From positions 67,770,501 to 67,834,500 of the forward strand of contig NC_060215.1 of assembly GCF_021130785.1 (NCBI RefSeq): DNA of 64,000 nt. Direction: 5' to 3'. This DNA is from Homalodisca vitripennis (lineage: Eukaryota > Arthropoda > Insecta > Hemiptera > Cicadellidae). Numbering within the stretch: position 1 is the stretch's first letter; the number at the start of each line of letters is the position of its first letter. The notes beneath the pieces were generated by a model. It did no database searches. It had not been told where the DNA came from and saw nothing but the letters and a program-made list of their open reading frames with translations. Position numbers and translations under genes: made by a program. This document shows positions 36,201 to 46,800 of the stretch, one piece after another.

Positions 36201-39200
36201 AATTTTTACATAAAATAATGGTGTTAAGTGTGTCAGCATTTTATAACTTTTGATTACAAGACTTATGAAACAATGTTTGGTCGTCTCCATAAAATGATCC
36301 TGAATTACTTTTCATGGTATCTTGAATTTTAGGAGGTCACAAACAAAGATATTTTCATAAAAAGAGAAATAAGACATTTGATGATTTCACAAAAACGAAA
36401 CGAAAAAAGGAATATACTATTACAGTCATTCAGAATCAACCTTTTAAAAACTGGTTTTGTTAAAATACTCGTCAGTATGCAAGATTTCGTATGTTACTCT
36501 TTTTGTCGAGAATCTATGGGAAACGTTCATAAGCTGGTGATTATTGTTTAAATGCGATTTTGAGGAGCAAAGCATCAGACATGTGACGACTTGCGGCGTC
36601 ATAGTATCAGCTTTCTGGCCTATAGTCAGACCTTGATTAGAACTTGAACTTGTGTGTATGATTAGAAACGAGGCTATAGGGGCAAACTGCACCGGATTAT
36701 CTAAAAGATGGTGCTCAAAGTGCTTTTCAAACTCAAATAATCCCCGGATTGAAAGTGGTAACATTCAATGTAAATAAAATTACTCAATCAACAGACAGTA
36801 TGGATGCAGATATCAAGAAGGATGATGCATCCAAATAATACAAGAAGCTTAAAAGCTGACTTATGCTAGCCATTGAATAAAACTACATCCAAGGGCAAAT
36901 CAGCGCCTCCTTCGCTAATAATAATATTCATAATATTATATTTCATGAAGTTAATTTTCTCCAACAGCATTTAACATATGCCGAAGACACTAGGATGAAA
37001 TGGAAGAGAGAAGTAGTTGCAAGACTTGGTTGTCTGATGGAACGCGAACCTCATCACAGTAACTAAAGGAATATTCTTGAAATAATAGATTTTCCTGACA
37101 TCGAGCATGGCCCTCTTAATATGCATTAGCATCGCGTATACGACGTAATCTATAAACATAGCATTCACTAGGGATGAAGGATACAGATACATGATCAGTT
37201 TATTCATGATTGGATCATAGGAAAAATTCTAGACCTGATACCTGTTAAAGTAAATGTATTACATGTATCCCATTTGTTCCTAGCCCTGGCCAATCATACG
37301 TTTGTAGACTTACGATTTACCTAAAAACCCATATAAATCGTATTATAGAGTTAAAACCTGAAAATTCGTTGAAAAAACATATAACCGAACTCCGGATAGA
37401 ACCAAACATCCTTAGTCCTGGTAGTACGTTCAACGTTCAACCCTAATCTCTGTTGTGCTCTAAACGTGGCTAAACCTCATTGGTTCCTGAAGGATTCAGG
37501 CAACGGTTCGCTATCGTGCAGTGACTTTTCTGTGACAGCTGTGAATGCATCTGAAGACATGAAACATATAAAAAGCTGGAGGAATAAGACAGACGGCTAT
37601 AGATCAGTAACAGTAAACTTCAGGTTTGTAGTCTTTTAAACTCATCACAGATGGAATCGAAAATTCTTTTTGTGCAATTGAATCCGAGGCTTTCAAAATG
37701 TGCGTGATCGTCATAAGAATTCCCCCATTCAAGGAGCTTGGACTATCATAGATCTTGCCCTTTACTCAGCACAGGGCTTGGGCTATGAATGCGCCATGTT
37801 TTAACTTTTAAATCAAATTACAAGTTACAGACAACATAAAATCTGCTAAGTTAACCGCGATAATAAGATTGAAAGATTGTTATCACAAGTCACATCAAAA
37901 ATGAAATTACAGGCCTGCTCACCTTTGGTCGGGGCAAGAAGGAGGTATCGCTTCTTCGTCCTGTACAGTATCGAGGTATGACCACTTGAACAAGGGAGAG
38001 GCACAAAAACCCTACATCTGCTGCCTGTGCAGCTTAAAATAACGACACGATCTAACATCTAAGTGTTTCGGATATCCTAAGAACTGTCGACGCGATAGTT
38101 TCACTGATCGATCCACGAGAAGGTTGAGCGTGTCCTACTCTGATATTGAATCAGGTCAAAGATTTCAAACATCCTGAGCTACGAAATCAAAGAAGATTGT
38201 CGGGTCAAAGCCGGAAAAATATATGCATTTGCCGGTTGCAACGTTTTCATACACCGAGGAGTGGCACGTCACACATTTAGCTTTTCTATTGATTAGAATA
38301 TTTCAGATAGAGATATGGAACGACCGATAAAATCATTCTTAATTTCATATAAATGGGAGGTGCCCTGGGTCCCAAGCCAAAATGTGGGGGTTTCCCCTCA
38401 CATTTTTTTCTAATTACTAAGGACACATTTAAGGCTGTACCAGACGTTATGTCGCTGTTTACGTTCCACCATGCTACGGATATGGCGGGAAATGAGGCAG
38501 AATAGTCTGAACTGTGTGGTGGGTTTTACAACTGATGTTGGCAGTATACACATAAAACAAAGTTAGTTGTTTTTGTAGGCGATCTCGATTTGAACGAGCC
38601 GCCGACATTTTGCGCATTGAATTTATTTGGTACAGAAAAAGTAAGTACGAAACATAGAACGTAGATAGATAAGTGCCACATAGATCTGTGGTTTTTGAGA
38701 TGTCTGTTCCTTTATTAACCTTGTTACTGTTATTATTACAAATTATTAATTTATAAAGCCGTTTATTTACAAGTTAAAAATACAAACAGCTTTTTACGTA
38801 AAGCGCGGGCGCGGGTGATTCAATCATTTTTTGTGAAATGTACAGTATAAACACTGAGGTAGCAAAGCTCAGATTGTCGATCTGTTACATAAAACCGACA
38901 TGAGCTGGTGGTGCTAGGTGAATGCGCTCGCGTCAGACAGTGTAGGGCCCCTCTTATGTAAAGAACGTGTTGGCCAATGTTCTCTCCATCGTACATGTGT
39001 GCTGGTGGCGTGCCGCTCCACGTGTCGCGTCTTCAGAGCCCGGTTACCCTCTAGTAGTCTAGTACGTTGCTTATCTCCATATCATTTGAAAGGAAAAATT
39101 CGATGACGCCCTTAGGACCCGAATGTGCCTACATTTTGTATATTTTAGTATCCAATTAGTATTTATCTCATTTACATACGACACCTGTGTCTATCCTTCT

Positions 39201-39716
39201 ACGTAAAATTTGAATTTGAGAACTATCTACAAGTCCAAATTCCTTTTCATTTGTGTTTGTGTGTCTTAATAATGTTATGAAATTTTCTCTCAATTACCCC
39301 TAAGCTAGAGAATAAAGGAAATCTGTTTTGTAATGTGGTACGGAAATTTTAAATTTCAGTGTGACTTATATAAATGATGTATCGAATCACTTATACTATC
39401 TGGGTGAAAGTAAAAATTTTAATATTTTGAACAAATAAAACTTTTCACTCTTATTCAATTATACACTTTAACCTAAAAAAATGTATTAGTTAGTGAATTT
39501 GAAATAAGAGAGGTAACCATTATATTCACAGAATGCTTTGTTTTATTCCTACATTTTTTGGGTCCATTTGTTCTCTTGATGTCAATTGTTCGATGTTTAC
39601 TTATTAATAAGTATTAATGTTTTAATGTCACCGGAATTTACCATTGTTAAAGATTTAGTACAACTTTACTGTGCAGTCCATGTATTTCGTATATTATTGT
39701 AAACTTATTTCCCAAA
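33300..39716. other. no supported gene
   Basis: Over 6 kb of mostly AT-rich DNA with only short, motif-less frames on both strands. A TATAAATA at 35160 followed by CAG/GTGAGT at 35213, and TATAAAAAG at 37567 followed by an ATCAGT initiator-like site at 37603, could be weak promoters. The second TATA-to-initiator distance (39 bp) is longer than usual. A GC-richer patch lies at 38800-39080. Confidence 0.4.
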
Positions 39717-39720
39717 CCTA

Positions 39721-40802
39721 TGATGTATTTCAGATTTGAAGTGATGTCAATTTGATGAGAGTGGCAGATTATAACGCCAATTTGCTATGTGTCACCCCCA
39801 CGTTGGTTGCGATAATTTGCTGAAAGTCAGTTCTTTAGAGTTATTGACTCACCATGTAGTTGTACGCCCCTTGTCACCAGTGGCACGTTGTTGTACCATG
39901 TTGCTCATCATGGTATCGGTCGCCATCTTGCCCAATGCTAGCTGTATTCCCTCGGTATTACTCAAAAATTATTAGATTTGAACGTCTCTGGTGTTATCAC
40001 CAGAGACAAGTCTGTGTGTATGTCAGGGTTCCAAAATATGTTAAGTAATGATTACATAATTTAACATCACTCCACACTTGTTATAAAAGGGATATTTAAA
40101 GAAAGTCAAACCAAGTGACCACGAGATTAATTTATTAAATGTCACACTCTCAACACATATTATAATTTCACTCACCTTGCAGTGCTTTGATAATTTTAAA
40201 AGTCTAAACAATATCCCATCCTTGATTAAATTTCAATATACTATACAACAGATAATTACTATCCCAGGAGAACTAACACAACCTCCTTGCTTCGAGTCTG
40301 GTGAAAGAAGAGCGAATCTCCGTATAAAACGACGGATACCGACTCAAAACAATATTCATCCCCTCTCTCGTTCAAATCAGCGTCTTCACGAATAAATTTA
40401 ATTTAATTCTTTTTTTATAATTGTCGAAATTTATTACGTTTACTATAATTAATCAATTTAAGTATTTCTATTTTCTTTTTATTATTTTTTCAAAGCTTTT
40501 TATTTAAATTTTTAGCAACATGTGCTTTATGACGTCATCAATATACAAGTCATTCATACCACAATTGGCTTTTCTGCGTAATTCTATTTAATGTTTTTGT
40601 AAAACACGAATTTTGGTTATGTTTACTTCATTTTAATTAATAAAATCTTTTCCCGAATAAAGTTCAATAAATTTCTTCGTTATTAAATAAATCTCAATTC
40701 CGACAACATGTGATTCACTGACGTCACAGTCTGCCGATTCATTGACGTCACAGTCTGCCAATTCCCCGCGAATATTCAAATGTCGTAATTTGACCTGTTA
40801 CA
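39721..40802 (-). repeat. 3' LTR
   Basis: 1082 bp, nearly identical to 47087-48112. The extra length is mainly a ~33-bp segment containing GTCTCTGGTG-TTAT-CACCAGAGAC, a perfect 10-bp hairpin, and a tandem copy of the TGACGTCACAGTCTGCC segment. Short plus-strand frames in both LTRs are spurious. Confidence 0.95.
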
Positions 40803-40813
40803 CAACCCCCAAA
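40803..40813 (-). promoter_or_regulatory. polypurine tract
   Basis: On the sense strand ATTTGGGGGTTG lies directly before the 3' LTR start (TGTAACAGG). It is short and G-rich, at the position expected for the plus-strand primer. It is interrupted by T residues, so it is a weak match. Confidence 0.4.
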
Positions 40814-41687
40814 TATAAATTGATCACATATTTGTTATCAATTTATATTTCTCCTCCAATTAAATCTTTTAAATTTTTGTCCAATTAAGCTATTATTTAA
40901 ATTTCTTGATAATTTTGTTTAAAAGTATTCATTTAAAAGAAAGTAAAATATCAAAGCAAAGCTTACAATCATATTACGCAAATTACAATGTATTAAATGT
41001 TTACACAAATTACAGTGTACATATAAATCAATTACACAAATTACAATTAATACAAATATCAATGAATATATAAATCAGCTACACAAATTACAATTAATAT
41101 TAAATGATTACACAAATTACAGTGTACATATAAATCAATTACACAAATTACAATTAATACAAATATCAATGAATATATAAATCAGCTACACCAATTACAA
41201 TTAATATTAAATGATTACACAAATTACAATATACATATAAATCAATACAATTAATACAAATATCAATGAATATATAAATCAGCTACACAAATTACAATTA
41301 ATATTAAATGATTACACAAATTACATATAAATCAATTACACAAATTACAATTAATACAAATATCAATGAATATATATAGATAAGAACAGTACTAAAGTTT
41401 TAAATACTTTTAAATTAAATACTTGTAACCTCTATATGTTTTGAATATAATGTTTAACGTGTCCATTTCACATAACATAATGTTCAATACAAGTTAACTC
41501 TATCAGATTATACACTCACAAGTTATAATAATACACAAATACCTTGTAAGAATCCTAAACATATTCTTACTGATAAACAATATTGTAATATCCTTATATT
41601 GTCATCTCCTACTGGAAACATATTACATATATTATCTACTATATTACATTATCCTTGTCACATCTTATTCTAAATATTTATACAACC
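40814..41687 (-). other. non-coding 3' region in place of the integrase core
   Basis: Stops occur in every sense frame directly after pol, and no integrase DDE or env-like sequence is recognisable. The region is AT-rich and its distal part is the 108-bp tandem repeat. Confidence 0.7.
40985..41370. repeat. ~108-bp tandem repeat inside the LTR element
   Basis: About three and a half copies of a unit with TACACAAATTACAATTAAT, CAAATATCAATGAATATATA and ACATATAAATCAATTACAC. Equivalent points lie near 41014, 41122 and 41230, with a shortened fourth copy near 41323. The unit itself contains repeated ACACAAATTACA motifs. It lies between the pol stop and the 3' LTR. Confidence 0.85.
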
Positions 41688-44600
41688 CTATACTAATCTA
41701 TTTACATCAAGTCTAGCACATTCTACATTCCCATGTTTACTCTTTTGGCACAATATACACTTTTTTAACTGTTCCTTTACACTTCTTTCCATATTCTTAA
41801 AAATACAATACTCTTTAAGTATATTAAATATTTTATGACCTCCTAAATGTCCATATTTTAAATGAGTAAAATTAACTAAATCCTTTTTAATACCTTCTGG
41901 AATACATACTTTCCATACATCACTATTTTCATCCTTTCTCTTAAAAATTATCCCTCTATACTCCATAAATATTTTATTTATTTTTCCATAATGAACTCCT
42001 TCGCTGTCATTTAAGATATTTTTTATATTTCTCAAATACTCATCCTGTTCTTGTTTTTTATCTAGATTCTTTAATATTTCCTTTATCTCACTATCTTTAA
42101 AACCTAAATCAATTTTGTTGTACAAAACCTTGATACTGTATTTTTCTACTGAATTTTGACTATCCTTCTGTGTAATCCTTGACAGTATGTCTGCTGGAAT
42201 GTTCTCTTTCCCTTTAACAAATTCTATTTCAAGATTAAACTCTTTTAATGCTAAAGCCCAGCTCAACAATCTACCATTTGTTAATTTACAACTTTTTAAG
42301 AATGTCAATGCTTTATGATCTGTTCTCACTATCACTCTGGGATGTCCTATTAAATATGATCTAAATTTTTTACAAGTTAATACTACAGCTAACAGTTCCT
42401 TTTCTGTGATCGTGTAAAATTTTTGCGCTTGTGTTAAAGCCTTGCTATAAAATGATATCACCTGTTCCTCATTGATTTCATCTAACTGATATAATATTCC
42501 ACTAATGTTAAGGTCACTTGCATCTGTATTTAAATAAAATGGTTTGTTAAAATCTGGATGTTTTAAAATGACTGCATTTAAAAATTCTGTTTTAATTTGT
42601 CCAAATGCCTTTTCTTCTTTTTCTGTCCACTTCCATTCTATTTTATTACTCAATAAATGATTTAACCGTCCTATTAAATTGCCATAATGTCTTTGAAACT
42701 TTGCATAATACAAACATAATCCATTAAACATTTGTAGTTCTTTTATGTTTGTAGGTCGTTTAAAATTCACTATCTGTTCAATTTTATTTTTATCCATTTT
42801 AATTCCTTCAGCTGAAATAATGTATCCTAAATAATTTATCTCTTTTCTTAAAAATTGTGATTTTTTTAATTTGACTGTTATTCCTCCTTCTTTTAATCTA
42901 CTTAAGACCTGTTCTACATGTTTGAAATGTTCTTCATATGTGTTTGAAGTGATTAATATATCATCCACATATGTAGTTACAAAGTCTGTCAAGTCATGAC
43001 CTAATACTTTGTTTAACCCTTTAATGAACAACGCAGTACTAACATTCAAACCATATGGTAGTCTTTTATATTGTAAATTCCTCCCTTCGAAGACAAACGC
43101 TACATATTTTCTGGACTCTTTACTTAATTGTGTTTGTAGAAATCCCTGTGATAAATCTAATGATGTCATGTATTTGACTCCTATAAACTTTTTCAATACA
43201 TCATCTATGTTTATTGGTGATTCCCTATCTGGTATTATGTGTTGATTCAAATTCCTGCTATCTAGACATATTCTTAATGACAGATCCTTTTTAACTACAC
43301 ACACCAATGGGTTAGAATATGGACTATCAGACTCCTCTATTGTGTCTCCTTTTAACATATTTTCTATTTCCTTTCTTACACCTTCCCTCTTTGAATAAGG
43401 TATTGGATAGGATCTTCCTACAAATGGCTTTTCATTTGTTATATTTAATTTGGCCTCATAATTCTTTATACAGCCTGGTTCATCTGAAAAAATATCTTTA
43501 TTTTTCATCAGTATACTTTTTAATTTATTTAAATCTTCATTTTCCTTTACTTCACAATGTTCTAATATTTCTAAAACCTGTTTATCCTTCTCATCATTAA
43601 CTTTGTCCTTCATATTTTCTGTATGTGTTTTACATATAAATTCTATGTTGTTCCAAGAATTTTTCAGCTCATCTTCACTTACTAATGTATTTATGTAATT
43701 GCATCTAATTAACTTTATACCATTGACTATATCCTCTGATTCACAGTTTGATTCAGTAAATTCAACATTTAATACTTCTTTATCTACCTCCAACTTTATC
43801 TTACCATGTTCAAAGTCAATTTTTGCATTGTGTTCTCTAAAGAAGTCACATCCTAGTATTATTCCCAAGTTCACTGCTTTGACTACTAGAAAATTTATTT
43901 GAAATAATTTATTCTCTATCATGACCTGTTTATCAATCTTTTTACTTCTAATACCTGTTACTCCTATTATACTTAAATTTGTTACCGGCAGCTCTAAAAT
44001 TTCAAGTACACTTCTTTCTTTTATCTCATTATAATACTTTTCTGACATTATTGTCGCCTGGCTTCCTGAATCTATTATCATGTGATACTCCTCTTTATTT
44101 ATTTTTCCAAGTATCTCAGGTAGTGCTTCTGCTACTGGTTTTATGGGAATTTTATTATAATTATCTTCATTGGTCAATTCATCAAAGATGTCATTTTCTG
44201 GTATAAAAGCTGTATTCACCCCTAGTCTTAGTCCAGATTTTTTCTTATCTGATCTTATCAGATTTCCAAGCTCATTTGCTAGAATTGTTAGACCCTCTTT
44301 ATTCAGATGTATTAAATCTTCACACCATTTTCCTTTATAAAATATTTCCTTTTCATATAATTTCACATTACAGTCTGTACTATCATAGTTATCATAATAC
44401 TTCTCTGCCACTTCTAAAACTGTAACTTTTTCATTATTTTCTTTACTTTTTATATGTTCATTTATTCTTTCAAGTTTATTTAAATGATATCTGTCATTCT
44501 CACCTAACTTTGGTATGGGTGGAATGGTTACCAAGATTATTTTATCAGCTTTCTCCAGTAAAACCTCTACTAGTTTGTCATAATCATTACAAATATTTTT

Positions 44601-44888
44601 TACTTCTTTATCCCTTAATAAATCATTTGTACCTATCATTACTATTAGCTGTTTTTCTAAATTATTTGCATGTTTTAGCTCTCTGGTCAACTGTTCAATT
44701 GTCTGACCTCCTATGCATGAGTTAATTCTCTTTCCTCCTTTCTCTCTATATTCACCTCTTAAATTCATTATTTTCTCCCCAAATCTCCTAAGTTGAGAAT
44801 CTCCTATCATTTGGTATCCCTCAAAATTAGGTTCCTTTTTCTCAATCGTTTCTTTCATTCTAGCCTGTCCTACCCATTTGTTTTCCAT
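41688..44888 (-). CDS. Pol: SGNH hydrolase - protease - RT - RNase H - integrase zinc finger
   Basis: 1066 codons from Met 44888, or a continuation of Gag by UGA readthrough. Residues 25-215 form an SGNH/GDSL hydrolase: GDS 29-31, Gly 60-61 (SCIGGQT), GTND 86-89 and DLIH 191-194 supply Ser31, Gly, Asn88 and Asp191/His194. The aspartic protease has DSG at 273-275 and IILGCDFF at 343-350. RT has LDLSQGF (577-583), LPYG (610-613) and YVDD (640-643). RNase H has NTDAS (788), TEKELLAVV (828), TDHKAL (856) and ADILSR (899). The integrase N-terminal HHCC motif is at ~1009-1047 (THLKYGH, CILCQ). The frame ends at 1066, 19 residues after the last Cys, so the DDE core and C-terminal domain are missing. 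All other motifs look intact. Confidence 0.9.
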   Translation of the reverse strand: MENKWVGQARMKETIEKKEPNFEGYQMIGDSQLRRFGEKIMNLRGEYREKGGKRINSCIGGQTIEQLTRELKHANNLEKQLIVMIGTNDLLRDKEVKNICNDYDKLVEVLLEKADKIILVTIPPIPKLGENDRYHLNKLERINEHIKSKENNEKVTVLEVAEKYYDNYDSTDCNVKLYEKEIFYKGKWCEDLIHLNKEGLTILANELGNLIRSDKKKSGLRLGVNTAFIPENDIFDELTNEDNYNKIPIKPVAEALPEILGKINKEEYHMIIDSGSQATIMSEKYYNEIKERSVLEILELPVTNLSIIGVTGIRSKKIDKQVMIENKLFQINFLVVKAVNLGIILGCDFFREHNAKIDFEHGKIKLEVDKEVLNVEFTESNCESEDIVNGIKLIRCNYINTLVSEDELKNSWNNIEFICKTHTENMKDKVNDEKDKQVLEILEHCEVKENEDLNKLKSILMKNKDIFSDEPGCIKNYEAKLNITNEKPFVGRSYPIPYSKREGVRKEIENMLKGDTIEESDSPYSNPLVCVVKKDLSLRICLDSRNLNQHIIPDRESPINIDDVLKKFIGVKYMTSLDLSQGFLQTQLSKESRKYVAFVFEGRNLQYKRLPYGLNVSTALFIKGLNKVLGHDLTDFVTTYVDDILITSNTYEEHFKHVEQVLSRLKEGGITVKLKKSQFLRKEINYLGYIISAEGIKMDKNKIEQIVNFKRPTNIKELQMFNGLCLYYAKFQRHYGNLIGRLNHLLSNKIEWKWTEKEEKAFGQIKTEFLNAVILKHPDFNKPFYLNTDASDLNISGILYQLDEINEEQVISFYSKALTQAQKFYTITEKELLAVVLTCKKFRSYLIGHPRVIVRTDHKALTFLKSCKLTNGRLLSWALALKEFNLEIEFVKGKENIPADILSRITQKDSQNSVEKYSIKVLYNKIDLGFKDSEIKEILKNLDKKQEQDEYLRNIKNILNDSEGVHYGKINKIFMEYRGIIFKRKDENSDVWKVCIPEGIKKDLVNFTHLKYGHLGGHKIFNILKEYCIFKNMERSVKEQLKKCILCQKSKHGNVECARLDVNRLV

Positions 44889-44897
44889 CCTGTTTTC

Positions 44898-44906
44898 CTC
44901 TAGTCA
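44898..44906 (-). promoter_or_regulatory. predicted readthrough stop between gag and pol
   Basis: The sense strand reads TGA CTA GAG. The gag stop and the pol frame are in the same register: 15 nt, five codons with no stop, lie between TGA and the pol Met. UGA followed by CUA(G) is a well-established leaky context in animal genes and RNA viruses. This would yield Gag plus a minority Gag-Pol without frameshifting. Confidence 0.7.
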
Positions 44907-46679
44907 TCTATTACCTCTCATACTTCCTCTTCCCCTTGTATATTCATATTGATCTCTCTGATGCCTCGTTTCGTTGTTTTCATACCTTTCTTTCTCCTTT
45001 CCATAATCATTTGTATCTCTACCCCTATTATTACTTTGTCTTCTCCTATCATTCTCAAACTCTAGTCTCTCCCTATTATATGTGTTCCTATTGTAGTATG
45101 AGCCTACTCTAGTCAAATTATTTCCTCTAATATTCCCTCTAACTTGTGTCCCTCTATATGGTGTATCTCTATGTCCTAAATTCTTGTATTGATTTACATT
45201 TTTATTGAGTGTTGTCTCATTTCTCATATCAAATGATCTGTCATAACTTCTATTCAGTATATTAAGTTGATTCAACAGGTTTTCTAGATCTTCTGATCTT
45301 TCAACATTTTGGGCTGCAGCAATTGCACTACTTATGGTTCTAGGAACGTGTTTGCTTATATATGCTAGGAATGTTCCCATGTCAATTCTAGTTTCCAAAT
45401 ACTGGCTTTTATTATAAAATTCCAATACATATGTTACTAGATTGTCAAATCCAACCCTGTATGTACCGTTACCCATTAGTTCTTTTTCAAATTTTTTCTG
45501 TTCCCCTATGGACCAATATTTCCCTTTAAAACTCCTATAAAATTGTTCAAAGTTTTTCCAATTATTTATATGCTGTCGCCCCCACTTTCCTGCTTCATTT
45601 TTCATATATTTTAAAATTATCAATACCTGGAAGTCCCATCCTTCTCCATTTTTCTCTATATATTTTTTACAAGCTTCCAAAAATTCCATAGGATGTACAT
45701 TATTTTTTATTGGATCAAATTCCAATAAGAATATTTCTGTGTTTGCTGGTTGGCTTATTCTCATGCCCACCATGCTTTGATTTCTCATCATATTTTCTAG
45801 TTGTGTTTGTTTGTTTTCTAATTTCCCTAGAGTTTCATCCAATCTCTTATTCAGGGATTTTTCTACCCTATTTCCCATGTCCTCTATTTCCTGTAAACTA
45901 CTGCCCGTTACTGACTTGTATTCTACATCCCTCCTAGCCTTACCATTTTCTGTATCCTGGTCAAGTTCTAAGTTAGCTCTGTCCCTATCTACCTTACCAT
46001 TTAATTCATCTAATCTTGTTTTAAATCTCTTATTTATCTTTTCTAATCTTTGATCTATTTTCTTTTTATCATCCTCAATGTGTACAAACCTTTTCTCAAT
46101 TTCCCTCATATCTTCTTCTCTTTTATCTTTTAATTTCTTTATCTCCGTTGTAACCTCTCCTCTAACCTGACTTTTAAGTTTATTCCTCTCACCTTTGTTT
46201 TTCTCAGCTTGTTCGTTTATTTCAAGTCTGACCCCCTCCTCCAAGTTCTTTAAGTCTTTGTTTATCTCTACTCTCATAACCTCCTTTGTCTCTACTATTT
46301 TATTGTTTAACTCACCTCTCATCTGTTCCATGTCTGGTTTTAACTGCTCATTACTTCTTTGAATTTCCTTTTTTAGTTCCTCATTATTCTGATCTATTTT
46401 ATAATTCAGATCCCTTAATCCCTCATTATTTTTCTTTAACTCCTCATTATTTTTATTCAACTCCTCATTATTTTTATCCATCTTTTCATTCAAGTCCTTC
46501 CTTAATTCCTCATTATTTTTCTTTAACTCCTCATTATTTTTATCCATCTTTTCATTCAGACTATTCATCATAGTCCTCATGAATGTAATAAGACCTTCAT
46601 CCCTATTAACTCCTACTGGACTACTGACTCTGCTAACCTCATTCTCTAATGAATTTCTGTCATCTGTTGTCGACACCAT
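44904..46679 (-). CDS. Gag polyprotein of the LTR element
   Basis: 591 codons from Met 46679 to UGA at 44906-44904. Residues ~35-300 form a long charged coiled coil, starting with repeated NNEELKK/NNEELRK heptads (residues ~40-90) that are visibly duplicated. A capsid-like helical region follows (~305-470), with FLLEFDPIKNNVHPMEFLEA and WGRQHINNWKNFEQFYRSFK, resembling the Ty3/gypsy retrotransposon-gag domain. The C-terminus (~500-591) is Arg/Asn/Tyr-rich and ends in RG repeats (RGRGSMRGNR). No CCHC zinc knuckle is present, so RNA binding probably relies on the basic RG tail. The sense strand is strongly A-rich, as in many retroelements. It is in frame with pol through the UGA. Confidence 0.85.
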   Translation of the reverse strand: MVSTTDDRNSLENEVSRVSSPVGVNRDEGLITFMRTMMNSLNEKMDKNNEELKKNNEELRKDLNEKMDKNNEELNKNNEELKKNNEGLRDLNYKIDQNNEELKKEIQRSNEQLKPDMEQMRGELNNKIVETKEVMRVEINKDLKNLEEGVRLEINEQAEKNKGERNKLKSQVRGEVTTEIKKLKDKREEDMREIEKRFVHIEDDKKKIDQRLEKINKRFKTRLDELNGKVDRDRANLELDQDTENGKARRDVEYKSVTGSSLQEIEDMGNRVEKSLNKRLDETLGKLENKQTQLENMMRNQSMVGMRISQPANTEIFLLEFDPIKNNVHPMEFLEACKKYIEKNGEGWDFQVLIILKYMKNEAGKWGRQHINNWKNFEQFYRSFKGKYWSIGEQKKFEKELMGNGTYRVGFDNLVTYVLEFYNKSQYLETRIDMGTFLAYISKHVPRTISSAIAAAQNVERSEDLENLLNQLNILNRSYDRSFDMRNETTLNKNVNQYKNLGHRDTPYRGTQVRGNIRGNNLTRVGSYYNRNTYNRERLEFENDRRRQSNNRGRDTNDYGKEKERYENNETRHQRDQYEYTRGRGSMRGNR

Positions 46680-46800
46680 CCTGTTCTACTGTATTAGGGG
46701 ATGACCAACCTAAAAACCCTGTATCTCCTGAGCTATGAAGATCTATTTCTATTGGTCTAAATATTGGTGCGGGCCCTTCATTATTTTGTTCGCCTTTCAT
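46660..46800 (-). CDS. 46-codon leader ORF overlapping gag
   Basis: On the sense strand an ATG at 46800 opens MKGEQNNEGPAPIFRPIEID and ends with TGA at 46662-46660, overlapping the first 20 nt of gag in another frame. Composition is protein-like rather than random AT. It could be an upstream regulatory ORF, or the original Gag N-terminus displaced by a one-base shift near 46680, because its frame runs directly into the gag start region. No homology is recognised. Confidence 0.35.
   Translation of the reverse strand: MKGEQNNEGPAPIFRPIEIDLHSSGDTGFLGWSSPNTVEQDGVDNR

Noticed and set aside
37567..37624. TATAAAAAG with ATCAGT as a firm promoter
   Set aside because: The 39-bp spacing is longer than typical, the following donor (GTTTGT) is weak, and no coding exon is found.
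40177..40395. 72-codon ORF, repeated at 47510-47728
   Set aside because: The duplication reflects its position in the two LTRs and it is antisense to the element. Not a gene family.
40985..41370. CRISPR-like array (short repeats with spacers)
   Set aside because: Units are ~108-bp tandem repeats without unique spacers, inside a eukaryotic LTR element.
43009..43902. Plus-strand frames opposite pol
   Set aside because: Shadows of the strongly coding minus-strand pol. No motifs.
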